A stretch of DNA of 64,000 nt from Azorinus chamasolen. Lineage: Eukaryota > Mollusca > Bivalvia > Cardiida > Solecurtidae. The stretch covers positions 48,424,840 to 48,488,839 of the forward strand of contig OY755252.1 of assembly GCA_963576725.1 (NCBI GenBank). Direction: 5' to 3'. Under the pieces are notes generated by a model. It was given only the letters and a program-made list of their open reading frames with translations, was not told where the DNA came from and searched no databases. Positions 20,682 through 32,449 of the stretch are shown piece by piece. The position numbers and the translations under genes are program-made. Position 1 is the first letter of the stretch. Every line of letters begins with the position of its first letter.

Positions 20682-23196
20682 CAGTCAAACCTGTTTTAGC
20701 TCACCAGAGCACAAAGTGCTCAGGGTGAGCTTTTGTGATTGCCTGATGTCCGTCGTCAGTCGTCAACAATTTGAACCTTTAAAAATCTTCTCCTCTGAAT
20801 CTACAGGGTTCTCAGCTTTTATCTTTGGCACATAGTATCATCTTTAGGTCTTCTACAAAAGTTATATAAATTATGGCCCTGGGGTCAAAATTGGCCCGCC
20901 CCAGGGATGCCTTGTTTTCAAAAGAAACATATAGTAAAACTTTGAAAATCTTTTCCTCTGAAACCATAAGGTTCTCAGCTTTCATATTTGGCACATAGCA
21001 TCAGGTTCAGGTCCTCTACAAAAGTTACATAAATTATGACCCTGGGGTCAAAATTGGCCCCGCGCCAGGGGTGGGCAGTCTTCAATAGAAACAAATAGTG
21101 AAATATTTGAAAATCTTCTTCTCTGAAACTGAAAGGCTCGTAGCTTTCATATTTTGCACAGAGCATCATGTACAGGTCCTCTACAAAAGTTATATAAATT
21201 ATGGCCCTGGGGTCAAAATTGGCCCCGCCCCAGGGGTGCCATGTTTTCAATAGAAACAAATAGTGAAATCTTTGAAAATCTTCTTTTCTGAAACTGGAAG
21301 GCTCTCAGCTTTCATATTTGGCACATAGCATCATGTTCAAGTCCTCCACAAAAGTTATATAAATTATGGCCCTGGGGTCAAAACCGGCCCCGCCCCAGGG
21401 GTGGGCAGTTTTCAATAGAAACAAATAGTGAAATCTTTGAAAATCTTCTTGTCTGAAACTGGAAGGCTCTCAGCTTTCATATTTGGCACATAGCATCAGG
21501 TTCAGGTCCTCTACATAAGTCATATAAATTATGCCCCGGGGTCAAAATTGGGGGTCAAAATTTGCCCCGCCCCAGTGATAGGCAGTTTTCAATAGAAACA
21601 AATAGTGAAATCTTTGAAAATCTTCTTCTCTGAAACTGGAAGGCTCTCAGCTTTCATATTTGGGATATAACATCAAGTCCTCTACAAAAGTTACATAAAG
21701 TATGGCTCTGGGGTCAAAATTGGCCCGCCCCAGGGGTTGGGCAGTTTTCAATAGAAACAAATAGTGGAATCTTTGAAAATCTTCTTGTCTGAAACTGGAA
21801 GGCTCTTAGCTTTCATATTTGGCACAGAGCATCATGTACAATTCCTCTACAAAAGTTATATAAATTATGGCCCCTGGGTCAAAATTGGCCCCGCCCTAGG
21901 GGTGGGCAGTTTTCAATAGAAACAAATAGTGAAATCTTTGAATATCTTCTTCTCTGAAACTAGGAGGTTCTTAGCTTTCATACTTTGCACATAGCATCAT
22001 GTACAGGTCCTCTACAAAAGTTATGTAAATTATGGCCCTGGGGTCAAAATTGGCCCCGCCCCAGGGGTAGCCAGTTTTCAAAAGAAACATAGTGAAGACT
22101 TTGAAAATCTTTTTCTCTGAAACTGGTAGGTTCTCAGCTTTCATATTTGGCACATAGCACCATGTCCAGGTCCTGTACAAAAGTTATATAAATTGTGCCT
22201 CTTGGGTCAAAATTAGTCCAGCCCCAGGGGCAGGCTAGTTTTCTTTAGAAACATATAGTTAAAACTTTGAAAATCTTCTCCTCTGATTGTCTGGTGAGCG
22301 CTTCAGGGCCATTCTGGCCCTCTTGTTAGAGACATAGTTTGGGAGAAGGCCAAAAGTGTCGTATCTCACAGGGTGTCTTTGAATTCAGGTTGAAAATTTC
22401 ATGGGCCAATACCAACCGCTCCAGGGTCCATGTCGTATTGATCAACATTTTTCGCGAAAACTGATGACATTTCAAATTTATATCTAGGTATTACTTTTTT
22501 AGGGTTGGAAATTGAATAAACTATTTAATGATGTTACTTCTTTAGTGTCCTTATCATTAATTCTATTAATAAAAAGTAAGTTTGTGCACAAAACAAATCA
22601 GAAGCTCTCGTAGTTTTTCAAAGCGTTTGGGTCCATTGCCACAACGAGGCCAAACACACCTGTCTTTGACAGGGAAGCAGAAGCACATTTCTATATGTCT
22701 GTATTTTAATTATGAGAATACAATTTATGTTATAATGAAATAAACCTTTTGAAGTGGTGTGGTTAACTTCTTGTCAAGTTAAATAACTAGAATAGCCAAT
22801 TACGACATTATGGCCGATTTCCGGTATAAATAAATGGATGATTAAAGCGCAGTTAATTATCAGAATTTTATGGTTGGGTAGCTAGCTATAAAGACAGTAG
22901 TGAGACTAACAGACCAACTGGACCAGATAATCCCTTATCACCTTGAGCATTAATCCTTTGACACGTTAATGAGGGCAATTTGGTACAAACACAATGATAC
23001 AGTGAAAGATCATTGTCGCTAAAAACAATGTCGTTTGCCGAGTTGGGAGTACAAATATAGTGTCGTATGTCGCATCTGCCAGTGTGTCGCTAAATACAGT
23101 TGAAATATAGAGGAAAATACATCGGGAGGAAGGAAATACTGTCGCATCTGACAGGATGTCGCTAAAAACAATGTGTCGTTAGGACAGGTTTGACTG
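20682..23196. mobile_element. TA-flanked DNA transposon (TIR CAGTCAAACCTGT), split copy
   Basis: Inverse orientation to the copy at 10359. The first 16 bp (CAGTCAAACCTGTTTT) at 20682 and the remainder at 22328-23196 (AGAGACATAGTTTGGGAG ... ACAGGTTTGACTG, then TA) are separated by a Pearl-like element. The uninterrupted copy shows the empty site. Confidence 0.8.
20698..22327 (+). mobile_element. Pearl-like non-autonomous Helentron with ~165-bp core repeats
   Basis: The 5' end AGCTCACCAGAGCACAAAG...GTGCTC...GGTGAGC is a hairpin, followed by TGATGTCCGTCGTCAG. About nine core repeats contain CTTTCATATTTGGCACATAG and TTATGGCCCTGGGGTCAAAA. The 3' end is GGTGAGCGCTTCAGGGCC...GGCCCTCTTGTT. Layout fits Pearl/CvA-type elements described in oysters. 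Confidence 0.75.
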
Positions 23197-23503
23197 TATA
23201 TCGCAAAAAGCCCCATTCAATTACTATTTATAATGACAAAACATCCATGTATTTGATATCCCCGATCCCAGTTTTACTCCCCGATGTTTCAGTTTTATTC
23301 GGGTTGGGTTTTAGTTTCGTAACTGTTCGCCCTATTCGCGATTCTCCGACCACTTCCGAGAAAGCTATTACGTAAACAATGGACGGATTGGGTGATCATC
23401 GGCAAAACACGGAAGAACTTAATGGAAAGGGCCGATAATATTGTGTTGTAGAACAAAAAATATCAGTATTGATGAAATCGGTTTATTTGTATTACAGGGG
23501 CAT

Positions 23504-23914
23504 TTTTATGCCCCCATTGACGATAGTCGGGGGCATATTGTTTTTGCCCTGTCTGTTTGTCTGTTTGTCCGTTTGTCTGTTTGTTTGTCAGCAACTTTAA
23601 CATTGGTCATAACTTTTGAGCCAGTATAGATAGAGACTTGATATTTGGCGTACATATGTATCTCATAAAGCCGCACATTTTGAGGGGTGACGTGTCAAGG
23701 TCAAGGTCATCCTTCAAGGTCAGAGGTCAAATATATGGGTCAAATCGCCGACTTTAACATTGGCCATAACTTTTGGACCAGTAGAGGTAGAGACTTGATA
23801 TTTGGCATGCTTGTGTATCTCATGAGGCTGCACATTTTGAGGGGTGACATGTCAAGGTCAAGGTCAGAGGTCAAATATATGAGGGGGCATAGTGTTTCAC
23901 AAACACATCTTGTT
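23504..23914 (+). mobile_element. Helentron-like element (TTTTTATGCCCCC type)
   Basis: TTTTTATGCCCCCATTGACG at the 5' end and GGGGGCATAGTGTTTCACAA ... CATCTTGTT at the 3' end. The body has repeated GTCAAGGTCAAGGTCA motifs. Confidence 0.72.
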
Positions 23915-23994
23915 CGATATAAGTTCAAATTGGGAACCTTCATAATAATGATAGAGCATAACAAATACCAAGTGATATGATATTATTGAAAATA

Positions 23995-24205
23995 TGCGAT
24001 CATTGTAGGGACTTCCTCTATAAATGTGTATTGGGGGCAGGAAGGCACTTTAAAAAAGACCTATGCATAGGTGGGTTTCACTGCAAACATGGTACTATTT
24101 GGTTTGTGCATTAGAAAAAAACTTCTATGGGTGGGGGGGGGGGGGGGGGGGGGGCCGAATTTGAAAGTGCCTTCCTGCACTCCTATACACATTTAAATGG
24201 ACCTG
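23995..24205. mobile_element. Inverted-repeat element with a 22-G run
   Basis: Arms ATAAATGTGTATTGGGGGCA/GGAAGGCACTTT and AAAGTGCCTTCC/TGCACTCCTATACACATTTA. A run of 22 G lies at 24133-24154. Confidence 0.55.
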
Positions 24206-24239
24206 ACCTTAGGGTAATACAGATAAAGTTGACATTTTG

Positions 24240-25345
24240 ATAACTTCAGGTACTTTTTCATTTTTGCATGAAACATGGCGAGTGATACTAAACACGAATA
24301 GTATATGTGCAAGGCACAATTTTCCTGTGTTTAGTGGCAGCCATTACAGAATTATTTCCTTTTGAACATGAGTATTTTTGTCATTTTGTCCTGTTACCTG
24401 TTTATTTGGTGTCACCAACATGTATTTGTAATCAAGGCTGCCATGCAGGGGGTATTCATCACCTTTAGTGATAGTTCTAGTTTTTTATACGCCCATTTGA
24501 AAAAACGGGACGTATTATGGAATGGCTCTGTCCGTCTGTCTGTAACATCTCCAACTCAAGTTCCGCTTGGTGGATCCTTAAAAAATTTAACCACAATGTT
24601 TATCTGGACATACTACAGAAGCATGCCCAGTTCAGGTATGTATATCCAAGGTCAAGGTCACACAATTGGACTTAGAATTTGCGTTTAGCAAAAATATTAA
24701 CCTATCTGTCTGTCTGTAACATCTCTAACTCAAGTTCTGCTTTGTGGATCCTTCTCAAATTTCACCACAATTTTCATCTGGACATGCTACATTTGCATGG
24801 GTGTTTCCCGGTATGTTTATCCAAGGTCAAGGTTGCACAATTGGACTTAGAATTTGCGTTTAGCATTTGCGTTATTAAAGTAAAAATGTTGACCTCAATT
24901 TATGTGCAACACATGTTTGTAAGTCCACTTATTTATATAACCCTTTGTGATAAAGCTTTGAAACTTGGAACACTTGTTTCAACCTTCACCTGTAGGCAAG
25001 ACTACATAACTCTATCAAGCATTTTGACAGAATTATGCCCCTTTTTGTGTCACCTGTCGAGAGGCAGTGTGTCACTTGGGGATCACTTTTCCGTCGTCTA
25101 TCTGTCTGTCTGTCTGTCCGTCTGTCTGTCACACTTTCCTTTTTTGGCTGTCATTTCTAAACTAATCATTATAGAGCTTTCAATTTTCACACATGGAACA
25201 AGCATGATGAGAGGAAGTGTCATTACAAGGGCCACAACTCTAGCATCAATATTTTTGAGTTATTCAGCTTTTTCATATTAAAAATAAGTTTTTGTGTCAG
25301 CTGTGAGCAGGTGACGCACGTGTTCCTCGGAACATTCTTATTAAC
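24240..25345 (+). mobile_element. Helentron-like fragments in series
   Basis: 24240-24482 is the 3' end of a TATACCCCC-type element (GGGGGTATTCATCACC ... GATAGTTCTAGTT). 24481-25040 starts TTTTTTATACGCCCATTTG and has GTCCGTCTGTCTG with two core repeats. 25047-25345 is a short GTGTCACCTGTCGAG...GCAGGTGACGCACG element. The 200-codon frame over 24679-25281 is repeat-derived. Confidence 0.5.
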
Positions 25346-25754
25346 TTAGAATTTTTGGTTAAGGTTTGTTGTTGTTGTGCAAGTTGTTGAATTTACATTT
25401 AGCCTAAAAGATAACCAAGAATAGTAGATGTGTATTTTTCAAATTTTCATTTGTTTAGTGACAGGCACAGGCATTGCAATATTATCGTTTTGTCATGGTT
25501 ATCTCTTTCCTTCATATAAGCACTTTTTCAAACATTTGTAAACACAGTAGACCCAGATCAGATGGCTCCTATAGGATCTGTCTGTTCAGGGTAACTATTT
25601 TGTCAATGAATATTTAATGAATATGTGGTAGGTATTGAAATTTGGAATAGATATAGAACAGGGAAAGGGTTATAGTAGATATTTGGACAAAGAGTATAAT
25701 TCATAGGGAATTGTTTTAACCTCTCCTAAACAAGTGATATTTGCTCCATTTCAG
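25346..25754 (+). other. Intron end before Ig exon
   Basis: AT-rich sequence with a short family A fragment (AACACAGTAGACCCAGATCA near 25544) leading to the polypyrimidine acceptor. Confidence 0.5.
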
Positions 25755-25913
25755 CTGGAGGAGATCCCATCAAAACAAAACGATATATCATTTCCTCGGA
25801 CAAAACAACCCTGACGGTACCCAGTGTTACAATTAATGACAAAATGTGTTTCCAGTGTTCAGTTAAAAACCGATATGGCACATTATATGGTTCTGGCTGT
25901 CTCACTGTGATAG
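25755..25913 (+). CDS. Exon: second half of an I-set Ig domain
   Basis: Acceptor TGCTCCATTTCAG, 159 bp, phase 1 in and out, donor GTAAGA. The translation starts GGDPIKTKRYIISS and has strand E (TTLTVPSVTIND), the second Ig cysteine in MCFQCSVKNRYG and strand G (GSGCLTVIG). It has no strand B cysteine and no core Trp, so it must be completed by an earlier exon. The exon at 463-606 supplies exactly the missing strands. If the LDLa exons are included, they would lie in the loop after strand C. No other half-domain exon was found in the introns on either side. Confidence 0.8.
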
Positions 25914-25966
25914 GTAAGAATTTATGTATAATAGGTGGATCCCATTACATTATGAATATTCATGTA

Positions 25967-26171
25967 CAGTAAAACCCCTCTAAACCGGAATTCTAGTAGA
26001 GAAGAATTTAGAGACTTTTAAGCAGGTGGCTGCTTAATGCAGGGTGGAAGTCATGCAGAAAACTCCTCTAGGAGCATTATGCATGACTTTCACTCTGTAT
26101 TAAGCCGCCATCTGTCTCCAAGGTCGATATTTATCCCAAATATAATGGCCGGTTTAAGAGAGGTTTTGCTG
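25967..26171. mobile_element. Foldback MITE family D, complete, TA-flanked
   Basis: CAGTAAAACCCCTCTAAACC ... CGGTTTAAGAGAGGTTTTGC then TG, with TA on each side and a central GCAGAAAACTCCTCTAGGAG. Lies 53 bp after an exon donor. Confidence 0.8.
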
Positions 26172-26773
26172 TAAATCAAAATGGTGTCATGATTATTAAC
26201 TACAATACAACTTCTGTGTGTCGACCTTCGATGTGTCGATCTTTTTGCAAAGCCCGAAATCTTTCCTTATATTTTCCATATGAAATTACTTTTATGTGTC
26301 AATCTTATATGAGTCAATCTTTTCAATTTGTCAACCATTTTTCCGGTCCCGTGGTATTGATCCAGTAGAATTTTGCCATACATGAGACGATCTGCCAATT
26401 ACAGGTGTACACAAGGCAGCCCCCTTGGAATGTTCTCAAACGCTCACGACTGGCCAGAATATGCATGTTTCACACATTACCCAAGTAAAGGTGTGACCAA
26501 GGCCTACCTTTAATTGGCAGGCGGGCACAGCTATATTTTTACTGTTTGCAATGGCGTAGAAATGTGTATTTATGGTGTAAAGGGATGTAATTGTGCCAGT
26601 GCCTAGATTCGTATTTTGTACATGTATATATTATATCTTCATCGTTCATTGTAGTGTTTGTAAGTTGAAAACCACCCTTAACTCAGTTTGTTTCTAAAAA
26701 ATGTCAAAAAGCTCAAGAATTGGCATTATAAGTGTTTAATTACGGTTGTTTATGTTGAAAGAATGAGTTTTTA
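26172..26773 (+). other. Intronic sequence without recognised features
   Basis: Contains TGTGTCGACCTTCGATGTGT-like degenerate repeats near 26215-26340; otherwise nothing recognised. Confidence 0.45.
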
Positions 26774-27380
26774 GCTCACCAGAGAACAAAGTGCTCAGAG
26801 TGAGCTTTTCTGATTGCCTGATGTCCGTCGTCAGTTGTGCGTCGTTCGCCATCAACAATTTGGACCTTTAAAGTTCTTCTCCTCTGAATCTACAGGGGTC
26901 TCAGCTTTCATCTTTGGCACATAGCATCATCTGTAGGCCCTCTACAAAAGTTCTATAAATTATACCCCTGGGGTCAAAATTGGCCCTGCCCCAGGGGTTT
27001 TCAGTTTTCAATAGAAACATATAAAACATTATCTCCTCTAAAACTAGAAGGTCCTCAGCTTTCATATTTGGCACATAGCTTCAACTTCAGGGCTTCTACA
27101 AAAGTTGCCCCTAGGGTCAAAATTGGTCCCACCCCAGGGACAGCCCATGGGATCACTAGTTATGCATAGGAAAAACTTTAAAAATATTCTTGTCAGAAAC
27201 TACATGTCCTAGAGCTTAGATATTTGGTGTAAAGTTTTACTTAGCATAACTTAATGAGTTTTATAAGTATCATAGTTCTGGGGTTAAAATTGGCCCTGCC
27301 CTGTGTGTATAGACTTCTTCACATCAGAAACTACAGTCTAAAGGTTTCTCCTTAATATATCAGCCTGCATGGCTGAGACC
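26774..27380 (+). mobile_element. Pearl-like element, 3' end missing
   Basis: Begins AGCTCACCAGAGAACAAAGT with the same hairpin and GATGTCCGTCGTCAG as the intact copies. Three to four diverged core repeats, no GGTGAGCGCTTCAGG end. Confidence 0.65.
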
Positions 27381-27462
27381 AGTCAGTGTGAGTTCTTATA
27401 TAATCACCCTTAACCTGATCAGTAGAGTAGAAATTGTGTTTAGACAAATAACACACACTCAT

Positions 27463-28514
27463 TATACCCCCACAAACAGAGTTTGAAGGGGTATACTGGA
27501 ATCGGCCTGTCGGTTGTTTGACGTCAGTCGTCGGTCGTTAGTCTGTCCGCAAAATCTTGTACTTTCAACTCTTCCTTCAGTTTCAACCTAATTCATTTGA
27601 TACTTGTCATAAATGTTATGCAGGTGTAGTAGATGTGCAAGACACAAATTTCAGGTCTCTGTGACCTTGACCTTTGGCCTTGAAATTGGTCTTGAGATTG
27701 GCAGGCAAATTCTTGTACTTTGAACTCCTCCTTCACTTTCAACCTGATTCACTTGATGCTTGGCATAAATGTTACTCAGGAGTAGTAGATGTGTAAGACA
27801 CTAATTTCAGGTATCTGTGACCTTGACCTTGACCTTTGGCCTTGAAATTGGTCTTGAAATTGGCAGGCAAAATCTTGTACTTTGAACTCCTCCTTCACTT
27901 TCAACCTGATTTACTTGATGCTTGGCATAAATGTTACTCAGGAGTATTTTATGTGCAAGACACAAATTTCAGGTCTCTGTGACCTTTGGCCTTGAAATTG
28001 GTCTTGAAATTGGCAAGCAAAATTTGTACTTTGAACTCCTCCTTCACTTTCAACCTGATTCACTTGATACTTGGCATAAATGTTACTCAGGAGTAGTAGA
28101 TGTGCAAGACACAAATTTCAGGACTTGTCCGGAGCATATATCCTATACTCTATTATCTAGCATTACCAAACCTGTTGTGTCAATACATATTGGGTAGTAG
28201 ATACTCAGGTCTCTGTGACCTTGAACTTAATACCTGGCCTTGAAATGGAAAAAGAACCAGTGTCATTCTGCAAAATCAGACCAGCGCGAACATTTTCATT
28301 TTGGCATGAAACAGGGGGATTTCGTGTCACAAATCCTCCTTCATTTTGAAAGTTTTCATATGTTTGTTGCAAGCATTACAGAATTATCTCTCCTTTAACT
28401 TTGAGTATTTATGTGTTTTAGTCCTTTTACATGGATAGTTGGTGTCACAAACTTGGATTCGCAATCAAAGCTGCCATGTGGGAGTATTCATCACCTTTAG
28501 TGATAGTTCTAGTT
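27463..28514 (+). mobile_element. Helentron-like element (TATACCCCCACAAA type), complete
   Basis: 5' TATACCCCCACAAACAG ... GGGGTATACTGG. About four core repeats of about 150 bp with CTTTCAACCTGATTCACTTG and TCTCTGTGACCTTGACC. 3' GGGAGTATTCATCACC, TTTAGTGATAGTTCTAGTT. Confidence 0.65.
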
Positions 28515-28786
28515 TAAAGGTCAAGTAAACAGGCGGGACACTTTTTCGTAAATATTTGACAAATGGGTACCTTGTACGACGTAGTTTCGAAAACACAAAA
28601 AAATACAGTCATATCGCACATAGCAGCTGTCATATATCACCGATAAGTAAGCACTGGCTGATTTTGGTCGCTCGCTTATCTCCCTTGTGATGACGTCACT
28701 TGTGAACATTCGCTATAATGTCGAACTAGATATCGTATAGAAAAGAATCGCACGTAATTTACTTCTGCTTCGTTTTGAGTGCTAAA

Positions 28787-28897
28787 ATGGTAATTTGTGC
28801 TGCATATGTGTGTATCCCCGCCTATGGGTGTAGCTCCTAGTCCGACAGAGATTAAATAGGATTATTTAAATTACCAAAAGACGAGAAGTTCAAGAAA
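28787..28897 (+). pseudogene. THAP zinc-finger remnant of a transposase
   Basis: The frame reads MVICAAYVC, an inserted few residues, YGCSS-stop-SDRD-stop-IGLFKLPKDEKFKKT-stop. The CAAY-x-C, F-x-LPKD and K-K-T pattern is the start of a THAP domain (C2CH finger). Three stops show it is dead. The second half with the C-x2-H pair was not found. Confidence 0.6.
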
Positions 28898-29389
28898 ACG
28901 TGATGTTATTTATATTGGGTCAGCTTACATTTTGTCTCGATGGCTGTTTTCAGTGAAATGTATACTAGAGAAAATAGTGCAGTCGATGACTTGGGTCTGC
29001 AATTATAAAAAAGGATATGCTACATTCTGTTATAAATCTGACTTAGGTCTAGCACTGTAGGTTAATGGGTTTTTTCTTCGTGGAAAATTATTCTATACAA
29101 ACGTTTTGTTAACAGCGTTAACCCAAATCACGCAGGAACTGTCTGATCAGGATCTGCTCTAATTGCTTAATCCGAAGACTTATTTCTTTAGATTCGATCA
29201 GGGTTGTCTAGCGTCTCTAATCCCTGTAATGAATATGCATGAGGTCATGAAATCTTTAATAAATATTCTTTAGAGAAAAAATGATTATTGATTAATAAAC
29301 ACGATTTAGCACTGTTGGCAGGAGACACCTAATTTGCTTTTAATCAATTTCCCAATCATTCTCTTCTTATATAAACGGCTTCACGCGCG

Positions 29390-29815
29390 TTTGCAAATAG
29401 AGTAGATCCAGATCGGACAGTTCCTGTAAGAGCTGTCTGATCAGGTTCTGCTCTGTTTGCTTATGACATTTTGTTGATCTAATCCTAATTGATCTGTCAG
29501 AGCCAATGATCCATTTGAAAAAGTTTAAGTTAACATTGTGATGAAAAAGCCTTTAGATCTTCTTTATGAATATTAGTGTAAGAAATAATTATTTCATGGA
29601 GAGTTAATGATATATGAGCACAGGCTATGGCAGTAATTGTACAACCAGACCTACCGGTATATTATTTCATAAGCAAAACGACAAGAACCTGATCAGGGAG
29701 CTACAAGAAAAAGCTCTCTGATCTGGATCTACTATGTTTGTAAATTTGTTTCAATACGTTTGATCTGGGTCCACTATGTTTGCATTGGCATAAACAGGCA
29801 CGTGGAATGAAGGGT
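29390..29815. mobile_element. Foldback MITE family A, two partial copies
   Basis: 29395-29470 (GAGTAGATCCAGATCGGACA ... TCTGCTCTGTTTGC) and 29630-29800 in the opposite sense. Inside the Kolobok-like element. Confidence 0.55.
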
Positions 29816-31500
29816 TTATATTCGTGAAGTAATTTACTCACATAATTTTTCATCAGGGTAATAGTTTATCATAAATATGATAATTTTTGCAATTTTGGAT
29901 CTTGGACAATTTTGACCATAAATCCATAGGAAAAAAGTCATTCTAGATTACTGTAATTTACGGAATTGTTCATTGGGTGCGTTTTATAGTGTTACTGATT
30001 ATTACCTACATAATGCCCAACTAACTTTGAGGCACCATGACCGCAATGATTGATTCTTTTGATACTTTACCACAGCTACATAAAAGAATGCAACAATACG
30101 TAATATACAGGATGCGGGTTTTATGGCCATGTACTAATCATTGTCCCCTGGTGGGTTTTTAACAAACGGCCACTATGATAACTGACATCTGGAGACAATT
30201 GACCCTGCATGGGGCACTCGTGTGTAATATGGCTTAGTACAATATACTACGATATGGCCTAAGGCCATTTAACACATTCATTCATAGAGAAATTCTAATG
30301 GCTATGTTTACTGTTGTTTGCCTACAAAACATAATTAAATTGCACATACGAGTATACTGTAACATTATGATAAAAAAAATGTAGTAACAGTTTTAATGTG
30401 TTGACCATATTTTTATAGACATTTTTATTTGTAGTGGGTCCAGACATTTAAACATAATTCACAAGCTTTAGAAACATGAACATATTAATAAAAAAAAAAT
30501 AGTAATTCTTCAAGACTGACAACCATTTGTTATCAAGATCCACCTTTTTCTCATTTTCCCAACAAAATACATATTTTGGTATTTCAACCTTTACTATATT
30601 TTGTGAAAGTAATGCATCATTTTGGTATTGCAAATATTAAAGTAAAATAAATAAATAAATTATTTCCTATTTTTCTGTATTTTGGTGGAATTTCTTTCTT
30701 TTTCGAAGGTACGTACATTTATACATAGTAATGAGAACGTCCCATTTCATCTGAACCCACTTTGCTTATATACGAAATTCATCTAAAGTTGTCCGGTTCT
30801 GTCTAAAAGTTGTTTGGACCCAACTCATGGGCGGGACCCAAATGGTCCATCTGATCTGAATCTACACTATTTGCTAATGGTCTTGGTCCTAACCTCATCC
30901 TATTTTAAAATTATAGTTTATGAATAGTGTAAATTCACTGACAGGTAAAGTAAGTTATAACTCTTCGCTTGCTATTCACGTCAATATAACTACCTGTAAA
31001 TAGAGAAAACCCAGATGAGACAGCTCCTGCAGGAGCTGTCTCATCAGGGTCTGCACTATTTACAAGTTGATTGTGCAACAAGTGCATTCCATAGCAGTGA
31101 TTGCACAGCGAAATACGTGTACACAGTGAAGATATATGTAATTTTACAACAGGGCATGGGTGAAGAAGGAGAAATGTATTTTAAAATTCAGCAAGAGAAG
31201 GGTTAAAATTAACAAAATTAAAACACACGTGTTTAATATTAAGTATCATTGTATTTCACACCTACAATAAACATCACACCCCATAAATAGTTTCCCCTAC
31301 TCGATAAAGTGTCACTTTCTATGGTTAATCCATGAACGTAATGTCTGGAAAAGTGTGAAAATAATTTGGGTATTTATAGAAACTGTGGAGTTGGATTTTA
31401 TCTAATTTTGTAAGCAAACAGAACAAACCCTAATTAGACAGTTCCTGTATGCTCTGATCTGGATCTACTTTGTTTGCAGAGGCGTTTATTTAAAGGAAAA
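29816..31500 (+). other. Interior of the Kolobok-like element
   Basis: AT-rich non-coding sequence. Family A cores at 30995-31062 (perfect GACAGCTCCTGCAGGAGCTG) and about 31412-31490. No intact ORF. Confidence 0.45.
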
Positions 31501-31951
31501 GGTTAAGTTTCTGTATACATTCCTCTCTGTCAATGGGATCTCTGACTGGCATGTACACAAGTGACGTCACAGCGCAAGGGAGATAATCATGTATCTATTT
31601 TCAAAATGCACGGTTAGCGGTACAATAAAAACTCGATTTAAATCAAAACAAGATATAAACGGTAAGAATTTTCTACAGCTTGGTGTTTAACTAACTGTAT
31701 ACTATCAGAATTTGACGAAAACCCAATCTGTTTACTTGACCTTTAAGATTGAGAATACTTTGGATAGTTCTCAATATGCAGAACACTCTTAAAGCTTTTT
31801 TCATACCTATGCCCTGCATTAAGCTACCAGATATTAATATAGAGCATATCTGTTGTGAATTTCAGCTTAACTCTTTGCATGCTGGGTAATTTTGTCATCT
31901 GCTAAATTGTTATCTGCAGCGTATTCATAAGTTATCTTAAATACACACTTT

Positions 31952-32219
31952 CTTTCTAAGTTTTTCAGAAGTTAATCTCATTGACAAACAGTTTGGATAT
32001 CAGATCAGGCCCCACATTATGTGGGGCCTGATCTGGATCCAAACTGTTTGCATAGGTCATTAGTGGTGGGAGAATCCCACTACACACTTTCTTTCTTAGT
32101 TTTTCAGAAGTTCAGTCTCATTTACAAACAATTTGGATATCAGATCAGGCCCCACATTATGTGGGGCCTGATCTGGATCCAAACTGTTTGCATAGGTCAT
32201 TAGTGGTGGGAGAATCCGC
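31952..32219. repeat. Tandem duplication of a palindromic element, about 126-bp unit
   Basis: Two copies of ATCAGGCCCCACATTATGTG, GGGCCTGATCTGGATCC palindrome with flanking TTTCTT(T/A)CTAAGTTTTTCAG. Copies are nearly identical. Confidence 0.85.
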
Positions 32220-32271
32220 CTCTAGCATCCAAAGAATTAATACAAGTTCCAGTGGTCTATGCTCTATCCGT

Positions 32272-32390
32272 TCTTTCATCATCATGTTCAGGTCCTCTAC
32301 AAAAGTTATATAAATTGTGTCCCTGGGGTGTTAAGTTTTCAATAGAAACATATAGTGAAAACTTTGAAAATCTTCTCCTCTGATTAGTCA
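32272..32390 (+). mobile_element. Pearl-like core-repeat fragment
   Basis: ATCATGTTCAGGTCCTCTAC ... AATAGAAACATATAGTGAAA, matching core units at 20698 and 44712. Confidence 0.6.
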
Positions 32391-32449
32391 ACCTCTCAAT
32401 AAGTCGATCTCTTAGCCGTAGTTGCTAGAAGATTGACACAAAAAAGTAA

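Larger units (their letters stand above)
28518..31742 (+). mobile_element. Kolobok-like DNA transposon, TTAA-flanked, decayed THAP remnant
   Basis: TIR AGGTCAAGTAAACAG at both ends, with TTAA at 28514-28517 and 31743-31746. Subterminal sequences (TTATCTCCCTTG ... GACGTCACTTGTG) are also inverted. Inside, at 28787-28897, is a broken THAP-type zinc-finger start. TTAA targets plus a THAP protein are marks of the Kolobok superfamily. The 3.2 kb has no intact transposase and holds several later foldback MITEs. Confidence 0.65.

Noticed and set aside
24133..24154. 22-G run as a G-quadruplex signal
   Set aside because: A homopolymer of uncertain length inside a hairpin MITE; length is likely affected by sequencing error, and no spaced G-tracts are present.
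24679..25281. 200-codon + strand frame
   Set aside because: Runs through (TCTG)n and two different element fragments; encodes VYLSVCLSVCLS-type simple repeats. Not a gene.
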